From positions 11,553 through 75,552 of the forward strand of contig CAWHGA010000040.1 in NCBI GenBank assembly GCA_963828705.1: a stretch of DNA of 64,000 nucleotides, given 5' to 3'. The position numbers and the translations under genes were made by a program. How positions within the stretch are numbered: the first letter of the stretch is position 1; every line of letters starts with the position of its first letter. The notes beneath the pieces were generated by a model, which saw only the letters and a program-made list of their open reading frames with translations, did no database searches and was not told the origin of the DNA. Shown piece by piece: positions 8,425 to 16,074 of this stretch. Source of the DNA: CAWDJT01 sp963828705 (GTDB lineage: Bacteria > Desulfobacterota > Syntrophobacteria > Syntrophobacterales > Syntrophobacteraceae).

Positions 8425-9906
8425 ATGTATTGGATCACACTGCGCGCCCGCATCTTTCTGATCTTGGCTGCCCTGGTGCTCACCACCCTCAGCGGTGGGC
8501 TGATCAGCCTCTGGACCACTCACCGCATGGAAGTGCTGCTGGCCGGCATGATCAGCCGGGAGGTCGCAGCACTGCAGACGGCGGCGGGGCTGGAAAGCGC
8601 TCTGGTGATGCAAAAGGGGCTGGTGACATACTTCTTTCTCGATAATGACCAGATCTGGTTGGATCAACTGGAACAATACCACCGGCAGTTCCTGCAGGCG
8701 TTGGGCCGGGCTCGGATCTTGACTGACCGGGATACCGGCGCCGACATCCTGGATAAGATCGGCTCGGAATACCGCGAGTACATCGCTTCTCGAGACCAGG
8801 TGATACAACTTTACCGTTCCGGCGATCGCACTGCCGGCATGACTCTGCATCGCGAAGTCCGGGGGCAGTTTTTTTCCATATATGACCTCTGTGAGCAGTA
8901 CAAAATCGTCTACGACTTGAGTCTTGCCCGTGCCCGGGCTACCACTGAGCGCCAGACCCGCTTCGTCCGGTGGGTGGCGCTGGCGGCCATGCCGGCGGTG
9001 CTGATGCTCGGTGCGTTGCTCTGCTATGTGTTGCTCAAACAGGTGCTGGGCCCTATTCGACAACTGGCGGTCGGCACTCAAACCACGCCGCGCCAGGGCC
9101 GGCTGACCGATGAAGTGCAGGCTTTGAGCCGCAGGGTGACGGACCTGGTGGCCGATGTGGATCAAACCCAAAGCGCCCTCCAGGCCAGCCGTGAGCACCT
9201 GCTGCAATCGGAAAAGCTGGCCACGGTGGGACGGCTGGCGGCGGGGGTTGCCCACAGCATCCGCAACCCGCTCACATCGGTGAAGATGCGGCTGTTCTCC
9301 ATGGAGCGGGACCTGGAACTCACGGCCGTTCAGAAGGAAGATTTCGATGTCATCTCGGAAGAAATCCGTCACATCGATGCCATCGTTCGCAACTTCCTGG
9401 AGTTTTCTCGACCACCGAAACTCAAGATGCAGGCCGTGAGTCCATCCGATGTGGTGGATTCGGCCATCCAGCTTCTCCGCCACCGCCTCGAATCGTTCGG
9501 GGTGGAAGTGGATCTTTACCGGCAGCGTCGCCTACCGCTCATTCAGGGCGACCCGGAACAACTGAAGGAACTGCTGGTGAATCTTATGGTCAATGCCTGT
9601 GAAGCCATTGGTGAAGGCGGCCGCATCATGATCTCCGAGGAAGAAGGAGTAACGGAGCCCTTGGGGCGGGTGGTGGTCGTCCGGGTGCGCGACACCGGTC
9701 CGGGGGTCCCCGATTCCATCAAGGAGCAGGTGTTTCAGCCCTTCTTCAGCACCAAGGAGGAGGGCACCGGTTTGGGGTTGAGTATTGCCCAGCGTATCGT
9801 GGAAGACCATGGCGGCTGTCTCAACCTTAGATCACGGGAAGGCAAGGGAGCGTCCTTCATCATTACGCTGCCATGCAAGGAGAACGGGGCATGGCTACGA
9901 TCCTGA
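8425..9906 (+). CDS. Membrane-bound sensor histidine kinase (NtrB/ZraS-like)
   Basis: This 493-residue protein, counted from ATG 8425, has an N-terminal membrane helix (IFLILAALVLTTLSGGLISL), a roughly 150-residue periplasmic four-helix-type sensor and a second helix (ALAAMPAVLMLGALLCYVLL). A short HAMP-like linker, a HisKA domain with H277 in GVAHSIRNPL, and an HATPase_c domain follow. The ATPase domain shows the N-box LLVNLMVNACEAIGEGG, DTGPGVP and GTGLGLSIAQ. A TTG at 8383 is an alternative start. It overlaps the next gene by 16 bases, so kinase and sigma54 activator are one operon and surely a cognate pair. The periplasmic ligand is unknown. Confidence 0.9.
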   Translation: MYWITLRARIFLILAALVLTTLSGGLISLWTTHRMEVLLAGMISREVAALQTAAGLESALVMQKGLVTYFFLDNDQIWLDQLEQYHRQFLQALGRARILTDRDTGADILDKIGSEYREYIASRDQVIQLYRSGDRTAGMTLHREVRGQFFSIYDLCEQYKIVYDLSLARARATTERQTRFVRWVALAAMPAVLMLGALLCYVLLKQVLGPIRQLAVGTQTTPRQGRLTDEVQALSRRVTDLVADVDQTQSALQASREHLLQSEKLATVGRLAAGVAHSIRNPLTSVKMRLFSMERDLELTAVQKEDFDVISEEIRHIDAIVRNFLEFSRPPKLKMQAVSPSDVVDSAIQLLRHRLESFGVEVDLYRQRRLPLIQGDPEQLKELLVNLMVNACEAIGEGGRIMISEEEGVTEPLGRVVVVRVRDTGPGVPDSIKEQVFQPFFSTKEEGTGLGLSIAQRIVEDHGGCLNLRSREGKGASFIITLPCKENGAWLRS

Positions 9907-11330
9907 TTGTTGATGATGACCTGCAACTCCGGCAGAGCTTCGAGAAGCTGCTGATCCAGGAAGGTCACAAGGTACATACGGCTGCCAGTGGGGAGGCCGG
10001 GTTGACGATGGTTCGGCAGGAAGTCCCGGACCTGGTGATCATGGACGTACGCCTGCCGGGGATGAACGGTCTCGATGCCTTCCAGGCAATGCGGGCGGTC
10101 GAACCCAAACTGCCGGTGATCATCATGACTGCCTTCGGCACCACCGAAACCGCCATTGAAGCCACCAAACTGGGGGCCTTTGATTATGTGCTCAAGCCCT
10201 TCGATATTCCGGAAATTCTCGCCGTCATCGACCAGGCCCTGGAGGCAGGCCGATTCATGCGAGCCCGGGTGGCCATGGAAGGGTTCGCCGACCCTGCCGG
10301 CCGCGAAGCCATCATTGGCCAGAGCAGAGCCATGCAGGAGGTTTACAAGGCTATCGGCCGGGTGGCGCCCACCGACGCCACCGTGCTGATCCGCGGGGAA
10401 TCGGGCACCGGCAAGGAACTGGTGGCCCGCGCCCTTTACCAACACAGCCCGCGGTCGGAAAAACCGTTTCTGGTGATCAATTGTGTCGCCATTCCGGAGA
10501 CGCTGCTTGAAAGCGAATTGTTCGGTTATGAAAAGGGGGCTTTTACCGGTGCGGTGGGGCGCCGCGTCGGGCGCATCGAACAGGCCCACGGCGGCACCGT
10601 GTTTCTCGACGAAATCGGTGACATGCCCTTCGGCATCCAGGCCAAGATCCTGCGGCTGCTTCAGGAAAAGAGCATCGAACGACTCGGGGGAAGGGAACCC
10701 ATCCCCGTGGATGTGCGCATCATTGCCGCCACCAACCGTGACCTGGAAACAGCCTTGACCGAAGGGCGGTTCCGCGAAGACCTTTACTATCGACTCAAGG
10801 TCGTGACCCTTTGGCTCCCCCCATTGCGGGATAGGGCCGGGGATATTCCAATGCTGGCCGATTATTTCCTGGCTCGTTTTGCTGCCGAAATGGAAATGAC
10901 CAATCCCGGGATCACCGAACCCGCCAAGGACCTGCTGAGCAGTTTTCCCTGGCCGGGAAACGTCCGGGAGTTGGCCAACACCGTTCAAAAAGCGCTGATC
11001 TTTAGCCGTGGCTGTCCCCTTGGCCCGGAAGACATCGCCCAGGCCCAGGGCCGGGTCGAAACGGCGACGCGCAATGGCGACGACACCAGCCTCCAGGATG
11101 CTCTCCGCCACTGGTTGCAAAGAGCCCTGACCACGGAAGGCGAAGCCAATCTGTTCGATGCCTGTACCGAACGATTCGCCAGTCTGTTGATCCGCGAAGC
11201 CTTGAATCTGAGCGGTGGTAACCGCAGCCGTGCCGCCAAGCTCCTCGGTCTCTCTCGCCCCACTCTGCTTGCCAAGATCGATAAATACCGCATCACGATG
11301 GAAACCTCTGCCCTGAGCGGCCTACCGTAA
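9891..11330 (+). CDS. Sigma54-dependent response regulator (NtrC family)
   Basis: This 479-residue protein starts at ATG 9891, with AAGGAGA at 9877-9883. A receiver domain (D52 in LVIMD as phospho-acceptor, K in the VLKPFD segment) is followed by an AAA+ domain with Walker A GESGTGKE, the sigma54 contact loop GAFTGA, Walker B GGTVFLDEIGD and the arginine-rich FREDLYYRL. A Fis-type helix-turn-helix (NRSRAAKLLGLSRPTLLAK) closes the protein. All elements for sigma54 activation are intact. It is translationally coupled to the kinase at 8425-9906. Likely targets are the sigma54 promoters at 513-527 and 11780-11794, ahead of the two TauE/SafE blocks. That link is inference from proximity. Confidence 0.93.
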   Translation: MATILIVDDDLQLRQSFEKLLIQEGHKVHTAASGEAGLTMVRQEVPDLVIMDVRLPGMNGLDAFQAMRAVEPKLPVIIMTAFGTTETAIEATKLGAFDYVLKPFDIPEILAVIDQALEAGRFMRARVAMEGFADPAGREAIIGQSRAMQEVYKAIGRVAPTDATVLIRGESGTGKELVARALYQHSPRSEKPFLVINCVAIPETLLESELFGYEKGAFTGAVGRRVGRIEQAHGGTVFLDEIGDMPFGIQAKILRLLQEKSIERLGGREPIPVDVRIIAATNRDLETALTEGRFREDLYYRLKVVTLWLPPLRDRAGDIPMLADYFLARFAAEMEMTNPGITEPAKDLLSSFPWPGNVRELANTVQKALIFSRGCPLGPEDIAQAQGRVETATRNGDDTSLQDALRHWLQRALTTEGEANLFDACTERFASLLIREALNLSGGNRSRAAKLLGLSRPTLLAKIDKYRITMETSALSGLP

Positions 11331-11445
11331 CTGCTGCGTGCCATGAAAGACCGTGGTGCCGAGCGAGACCTCGTCACGCCACGGGTGCAACTCGTGATGC
11401 CAGGGTCTATGCGCCTTCATGTGAATGGTTTTCGCCAAGGCGTCT

Positions 11446-11610
11446 CGCTAAAAACCCGCCGGAAACCCTATGTTCTAGGCTCAGTCTAGGGGCGGGCTTT
11501 ATGCCAGCCCGTAATGCGTAATAATTCCAATATGTTTCGGGATGGGGATAAACCGCCTCCCCTACGATTACAACCCCCACAGCCGAAGTTTCCGGAATGG
11601 AGGCTAGCTA
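11446..11610. repeat. MITE-like element, copy 2 (inverted relative to copy 1)
   Basis: The reverse complement of this stretch matches 7537-7697 over most of its length. It shares the GGAAACCCTATGTTCTAGGC arm, the AAATTATTAC/ATATTGGAATTATT core and the TTTCCGGAATGGAGGCTAGC arm. Its left terminal repeat is more degraded than its right. The two copies stand in opposite orientation about 3.8 kb apart and bracket the two-component genes. Confidence 0.68.
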
Positions 11611-11779
11611 GATTCCCGCCAGCCTTGATCCTGCCCACGAACCATCCACCTGGTTCCTTTACAGAGTGTAAAGAACCCTGACAGCAAACTCACCCCAAAG
11701 TACTGCGACCCTTCCCGGCCTGTGCTCAAATTCACACTGTATCCAGGGGTTTAGTCAAAACGGCCGGGTGCCTCCAAGA

Positions 11780-11794
11780 TGGCACGTTCATTGC
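11780..11794 (+). promoter_or_regulatory. Sigma54 (-24/-12) promoter
   Basis: TGGCACGTTCATTGC is an exact match to the core RpoN consensus TGGCAC-N5-TTGC. It lies about 410 bp upstream of the permease start at 12201, with a REP-like repeat in between. It is a second candidate target for the NtrC-family activator encoded immediately upstream. Confidence 0.75.
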
Positions 11795-11838
11795 CTTAAG
11801 TACACGACCACAGTGATTAGAGTGCCCAATAAATGAAC

Positions 11839-11910
11839 CGTCACCCCGGCGAAAGCCGGGGTCCAGGAAGCTTTAAAGAGCCTGGATTCCGGCTTCCGCC
11901 GGAATGACGA
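11839..11910. repeat. REP-like inverted repeat, copy R1
   Basis: Imperfect palindrome with arms CGTCACCCCGGCGAAAGCCG and the complement of CGTCATTCCGGCGGAAGCCG around a short variable centre. It is one of five copies in the window. Similarity to copy R5 (30195-30263) extends beyond the palindrome, giving about 115 bp in common between 11811-11930 and 30178-30296 in opposite orientation. Confidence 0.75.
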
Positions 11911-12200
11911 ACCTAGCATTATCGGATACTTAATTGCGTGGAGCTGTACTAAGCAACAGCCACCGTGACGGGACTTTCGGAGCAGATGGATTTGCCGAAG
12001 CTCCTCAGCAGCCCCATTGCGGTGTGATTGTTCAGCGCGATTGGGATTCTTTGCCGAGTAAAGGCACCAATTTCAACCCACGGTGGCTGAACAGCCGGTG
12101 GGTGTTTAAAACGAATAAGAAGGGGGGGAGATCTCACAACAACGGTTTGGGACAGCGATCAGTGTTTACGGCGTATCACTATCATGAGGAGGCATATTCC

Positions 12201-13451
12201 ATGAGTGTTCCAAGAAGGGTGTTCGAATTCCTCAAAGCTTCGGCTGTGGCGCATGCCCAGTGGGACTATGAAGTGTCCATGTCGATTGTCAAGAACAAGA
12301 AGAAACTGTTGGTGCTGTTTCTCTTGTTACTGCCGATCCTGGGGGTATCGTTTCTGGAAGCGGCAGACATGATTGGGAGTAAAACCGCTTACGCGCCCGC
12401 CTTTTATTCGATCAACATCTTCTTCATCGCTATCGCCATCGGTCTCGCGGCTGGTCTGATCACCGGCTGTATCGGCGCCGGCGGTGGCTTCATCATCACT
12501 CCGGCGCTGATGGCGGCCGGTGTTAAGGGCATCCTTGCCGTGGGTACCGACCTGTTCCATATTTTTGCCAAGGCGATTATGGGGACGGCGGTGCACAAGA
12601 AGCTGGGCAACGTTTCCGTCAAACTGGCGGTGGCGTTCCTGGTGGGATCGGCCGGTGGCACCTTCATCGGTGGCGCCATCAACCAGGGGCTGTACAACAA
12701 GGACCCGTTGCTGAGCGAAGCCTTCATTAGCGGGGTCTATGCTATTTTGCTAGGTTTTCTCGGAACTTACGCCCTCATTGATTTCATCAAGTCCAGTAAG
12801 GGCGGTGGGGGTGGCGATGCTCATGGCGGTCCCTCCGGTGGCACCCCCGGCGTCGCCAGCAAGCTCCAGGGCTTGAACATTCCACCCATGATTACATTCG
12901 ATGAAGACTTCGTTCCGGGCGGCAAGAAGATGTCGGGGGTGATCATCGCTCTTGGCGGTGTGGTGGTGGGGATTATGGCTGCCATCATGGGCGTTGGCGG
13001 TGGTTTTATCACCTTCCCCATGTTCGTGTACATCTTTGGGGTATCGTCCATGACCACGGTGGGGACGGACATCCTGCAGATCATCTTCACCGCCGGTCTT
13101 GCCGCCATCGGTCAGTACGCCATCTACGGTTATGTGTTTTACAGCCTCGCCATGGGGATGCTCATTGGATCACTCATTGGAATCCAGGTCGGAGCTCTCA
13201 CCACCAAGGTGGTTAAGGGTATCCACATCCGGGGCTTCTATGCCGTTTCGATCCTGGCCGGTTTCATCAACCGCGCTGCCACTCTTCCGAAGAAGATGAC
13301 GGAACTGGAAATGATCAACCTCTCAAAGCCGTTGGTGGACGGGATCGAATCTGTCGGCAACATTGTTTTTTGGGTGGTTGTCGCCGTATTCGGTGTCTGG
13401 GTTTTCGGAAAATTCTTTGCCAATCTGGGGCAATTGCGTGAGGAGGAATAG
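12201..13451 (+). CDS. TauE/SafE-family anion permease, second copy
   Basis: This 416-residue protein starts at ATG 12201, behind GAGGAGG. A soluble N-terminal stretch of about 35 residues precedes the first helix (KKLLVLFLLLLPILGVSFLEA). Two TauE-type repeats follow, each with the glycine loop and A/T-x-GTD motif: ITGCIGAGGGFIITP...AVGTDLFH and IMGVGGGFITFP...TVGTDILQ. A Gly/Ser-rich cytoplasmic linker (GGGGGDAHGGPSGG) joins the halves. It is longer than, and clearly different from, the permease at 1536-2591. It ends three bases before the next gene. The substrate is probably a sulfur oxyanion or sulfonate, by family only. Confidence 0.87.
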   Translation: MSVPRRVFEFLKASAVAHAQWDYEVSMSIVKNKKKLLVLFLLLLPILGVSFLEAADMIGSKTAYAPAFYSINIFFIAIAIGLAAGLITGCIGAGGGFIITPALMAAGVKGILAVGTDLFHIFAKAIMGTAVHKKLGNVSVKLAVAFLVGSAGGTFIGGAINQGLYNKDPLLSEAFISGVYAILLGFLGTYALIDFIKSSKGGGGGDAHGGPSGGTPGVASKLQGLNIPPMITFDEDFVPGGKKMSGVIIALGGVVVGIMAAIMGVGGGFITFPMFVYIFGVSSMTTVGTDILQIIFTAGLAAIGQYAIYGYVFYSLAMGMLIGSLIGIQVGALTTKVVKGIHIRGFYAVSILAGFINRAATLPKKMTELEMINLSKPLVDGIESVGNIVFWVVVAVFGVWVFGKFFANLGQLREEE

Positions 13452-13453
13452 TG

Positions 13454-14164
13454 ATGCTGATCAGATCCCCAAAAACCTTCAATATGGGAATGGTGTTGTT
13501 CGTTTCGTTCTTTGGCATCCTGTTTCTGATCTTTTCGCCCATCTTCGGTGGCAAGAACGGCCTGGATTTCGCTGACAACCTCTTCAACAAGCTCTCCAAG
13601 GGTTCTTCATACTTCATCCCCAAGGTTCAGAAGAACGCGGAGAAGTATGTGGGGAAGCCCTTCAGCCTGACGGTCAAGATGGATAAGGCCGAACAGGTGG
13701 AACGCACCGTTAAGCTGCTCTTGGCGGCGGGCGCTCAGGTTGGCAACAAGGGTGCGGAAATCAACATCAGCGGTGATTTGGGCCAGCTTATGGGGCGCGT
13801 TCTCAAGGATGCCGACGCCATGTATCACAACAAGGGCAGTGAAGTCGCCTCTGCCTATGGGATGGATGAAAAGGAAGTGATGCGCCTCTGGTGGAGCGTT
13901 CTTAGCAAGGCCGACAAGGAATTGAAGAAGGACAAGAAAATCGCAGAAGCGAGTCTCGTTTCCGAAGTGAACAAAAAGGCCGTGGAACCTGGGTACAACT
14001 TCTACCAGATCGAGGCGCAGAAGGTGACCGAAAAGGCTGGAGTCATGACTGCGCTGCTGGTTTTTTACGTGATCTACACGATGTGGTGGGGTTATGCAAT
14101 CTTCTACCTGTTTGACGGGATCGGTCTGAGTATGAAGAAGGCCAAGGTGAAAAAGGAAGTCTGA
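13454..14164 (+). CDS. Bitopic membrane protein encoded with TauE
   Basis: This protein of about 236 residues starts at ATG 13454, next to GAGGAGGA, which is the 3' end of the permease gene. It has an N-terminal membrane helix (MGMVLFVSFFGILFLIFSPI), a roughly 160-residue charged domain containing KAEQVERTVKLLLAAGAQVG, and a C-terminal helix (VMTALLVFYVIYTMWWGYAIF) with a lysine-rich tail. The central domain therefore faces the periplasm or, less likely, the cytoplasm. The tight coupling suggests it works with the permease. I do not recognise a named family. Confidence 0.7.
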   Translation: MLIRSPKTFNMGMVLFVSFFGILFLIFSPIFGGKNGLDFADNLFNKLSKGSSYFIPKVQKNAEKYVGKPFSLTVKMDKAEQVERTVKLLLAAGAQVGNKGAEINISGDLGQLMGRVLKDADAMYHNKGSEVASAYGMDEKEVMRLWWSVLSKADKELKKDKKIAEASLVSEVNKKAVEPGYNFYQIEAQKVTEKAGVMTALLVFYVIYTMWWGYAIFYLFDGIGLSMKKAKVKKEV

Positions 14165-14204
14165 GCTGGTGCTTAACTGCAGCAGTCTTTGACACAAGCA
14201 ACGC

Positions 14205-14283
14205 CGTCACCCCGGCGGAAGCCGGGGTCCAGTCCCGCCTGGCTGGGATTGTTGATTGGATTCCGGCTTCCTCCGGAATGACG
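14205..14283. repeat. REP-like inverted repeat, copy R2
   Basis: Same family as R1: CGTCACCCCGGCGGAAGCCG at one end and a complement of CGTCATTCCGGAGGAAGCCG at the other. It lies between the membrane protein and the USP gene and could act as a transcript stabiliser or attenuator. Confidence 0.72.
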
Positions 14284-14339
14284 ATAGAGTCCTCGATAAC
14301 CGGGCAAATAGGTTCTCAATCAAGCACTAGGAGGGGCAG

Positions 14340-14795
14340 ATGAAGGTATTGGTGCCTGTAGATGGTTCGAAGCATTCCTATGAAGCACTGAAGACCGCGA
14401 TGGAATTGGTGGAGTTGAAGCAAGCCTTGATTTCTGTCATCAATGTGGTGCCTTCCATTAGTGGTATGGAAGATCACGAGATTTCTCCTGCCAAACGCGA
14501 ACGTCATGCGGACAGCATGGCCCGATATGCCGACGAAGTGATGCAGCGAGTGGAATCGCTACTGACAGAGGCGAAGATCAAGCCAGTCTGCATGCGTGCC
14601 ATCATTGCCGGGACCTCAGTGCCGGAGACCATCATTGATTTTGCCGAGAGAGAGAAGATCGAGCTGATTGTCATGGGGAGTAGGGGTATGACGACTTCGA
14701 CGCGATTTCGCCTTGGCAGTGTTGCCTCGCAGGTGGTCAAGTACAGTCCCTGTTCGGTCTATGTGGTTAAACTGGCAGCGACCCAAGGCGACTAG
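14340..14795 (+). CDS. Universal stress protein (UspA family, ATP-binding type), second copy
   Basis: This 151-residue USP starts MKVLVPVDGSKHSYEAL and carries the ATP-binding signature G-x2-G-x9-G-S (GSRGMTTSTRFRLGS) near its end. The start is set by AGGAGGGG just upstream. It is the module B counterpart of the USP at 611-1024 and again follows a TauE/SafE permease. A longer helical region (residues 45-80, CxxR-rich) separates the conserved ends. The role is inferred from family only: cytosolic stress or energy signalling. Confidence 0.9.
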   Translation: MKVLVPVDGSKHSYEALKTAMELVELKQALISVINVVPSISGMEDHEISPAKRERHADSMARYADEVMQRVESLLTEAKIKPVCMRAIIAGTSVPETIIDFAEREKIELIVMGSRGMTTSTRFRLGSVASQVVKYSPCSVYVVKLAATQGD

Positions 14796-14814
14796 GTACA
14801 GTTCCACAAAATTT

Positions 14815-14957
14815 AGGGCTTGTCCGTAAATAAGATTCCCCCCTTTTGTAAAGAGGGGCTGGGGGGATTTCTTGGTAGTCGCTAAGGTCAAATCCCCCTA
14901 AAATCCCCCTTTGCTAAAGGGGGACTTCGCCCGCGACTTATTTGCGGATAGGTCCTT
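14815..14957. repeat. MITE-like inverted-repeat element (CCCCTTT type)
   Basis: Left end GGCTTGTCCGTAAATAAG and right end CTTATTTGCGGATAGGTCC are imperfect inverted repeats. Inside are G/C-run arms (CCCCCCTTTTGTAAAGAGGGG and CCCCCTTTGCTAAAGGGGG). The whole can fold into a long hairpin. No reading frame is present. It has no second copy in this window. Confidence 0.6.
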
Positions 14958-14978
14958 AGTATCCGAAAATCCAGCGTT

Positions 14979-15050
14979 CGTCATTCCGGCGGAGGCGGGA
15001 ATCCAGGTGTTGTTAAGGTTCACTGGACCCCCGCCTTCGCGGCGGTGACA
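14979..15050. repeat. REP-like inverted repeat, copy R3
   Basis: Opens CGTCATTCCGGCGGAGGCGG and closes with CCGCCTTCGCGGCGGTGACA, the same architecture as R1, R2, R4 and R5. The flank ATCCGAAAAT before it resembles the flank of R5. Confidence 0.7.
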
Positions 15051-15354
15051 CACTATACCCATGGGGGCTACTTTTACGGAGTACTAGCTATTGTTCTTTT
15101 GCCACTGCTCCTGACTCCTTACTCCTAAACCCTTTGTTCTCGTGCAGGCGAGGGTTGTCCATGGGCGATGTCCGAGTACCCAGGAGGACGCTTCCTGCCC
15201 GTAGCACTCTGGACGGTGGGGAGGTGGCCCAGCATTCCCATTACCACATGTTCAATCCGATGATGTCCAGATTCGTTTGATACTTTCGCGGCGATCCCCG
15301 CCGGCCGGATGCGGATAGGGTCCCCCGGGGAACCCGCCGCAGTGGAAAAGCGCC
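15051..15354. other. Intergenic region, nothing recognised
   Basis: About 300 bp between repeat R3 and the receiver gene. No reading frame, RNA gene or clear promoter is visible. The stretch just before the gene is G/C-rich. Confidence 0.4.
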
Positions 15355-15744
15355 ATGAACGATGGGTTGAAAATCCTGATCGCCGACCGTAACCGCCATG
15401 TTCGCGAATTTCTGCAACGTGAACTGCAGAAGGAAGGCTATGGTGTGCAGGTGGCGCGCGATGGTCGCGAGGTGCTGCTCAATCTCGGCAGCGATCGACC
15501 ACCCAACCTCCTCATCCTGGATTTGGATATCCCGTCTGATGGTGGCCTTTCCCTGTTGAAGCTGATCCGCAGGCATTATCCAGGACTTCCAGTGGTGATC
15601 CATACTTTGCTCACTGAGTTTGCCGGCCATCCCGGCCTGGAAGGGACTGCGGCCTTTGTTGAAAAGAGCGGCAATACCGATGTCTTGCGGCGTGCCGTCC
15701 AAGAGGTGCTGGGGGGGGTTGAGCAGGAGCGCAACCATGGGTAA
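15355..15744 (+). CDS. Stand-alone response-regulator receiver domain protein
   Basis: This 129-residue single receiver domain begins MNDGLKILIADRNRHVREFL. The phospho-acceptor aspartate is in LLILDLD, and the conserved Lys is in FVEKSGN. No output domain follows. It is the module B counterpart of the receiver at 9-437 and precedes the second PEP-synthase-like gene by 330 bp. It may mediate phosphotransfer for the GAF kinase at 18858-20123; that is inference from location only. Confidence 0.82.
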   Translation: MNDGLKILIADRNRHVREFLQRELQKEGYGVQVARDGREVLLNLGSDRPPNLLILDLDIPSDGGLSLLKLIRRHYPGLPVVIHTLLTEFAGHPGLEGTAAFVEKSGNTDVLRRAVQEVLGGVEQERNHG

Positions 15745-16074
15745 ACCTCTTGCCTCCGGCACCCCGCAGCTCAAAGCTATCTTTTCATGGGGATAGGGAC
15801 TTTCGCTCGAATGTACTATAGACTTCAAGAAAAAGATCTTGGGGTTGTGGTGCCCTTCATCGTCATTCCCGCATGGTTCTGGCGGGAATCCAGGAAGGGA
15901 AGCTGGGCTGGACCCCCGCCAAGAACATGCGGGAGTGACGTAAGTTGCCCCAAAATCATTTTCTCAATAGCTCGAGATGACAAATCGATGGACCGCCCCA
16001 GTTGATGGAGTGATCACCTTGATGAACCGATCCACTTGATGCCAGGTCTGCCTGGGTGAGGATGTCAGCACAGT
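15745..16074. other. Intergenic region with REP-like repeat
   Basis: 330 bp upstream of the second PEP-synthase-like gene. It contains repeat R4 (15861-15940) and otherwise nothing I can assign. A short open frame at 15787-16005 runs through the repeat and is not credible as a gene. Confidence 0.45.
15861..15940. repeat. REP-like inverted repeat, copy R4
   Basis: CGTCATTCCCGCATGGTTCT at the left and a GACCCCCGCCAAGAACATGC / GGGAGTGACG right arm form the same family of palindrome, with a slightly longer arm than the other copies. Confidence 0.68.

Larger units (their letters stand above)
11331..12200. other. Intergenic regulatory and repeat region
   Basis: About 870 bp lies between the activator and the second permease. 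It contains the inverted MITE-like copy (11446-11610), a sigma54 promoter (11780-11794) and a REP-like repeat (11839-11910). An open frame runs into the permease from 11934, but it crosses no conserved sequence before the ATG at 12201 and I read it as leader. The transcript would have a 5' leader of nearly 400 nt. Confidence 0.6.

Noticed and set aside
9735..11120. 461-codon minus-strand frame
   Set aside because: Lies wholly opposite the NtrC-family activator, which has all its motifs on the plus strand.
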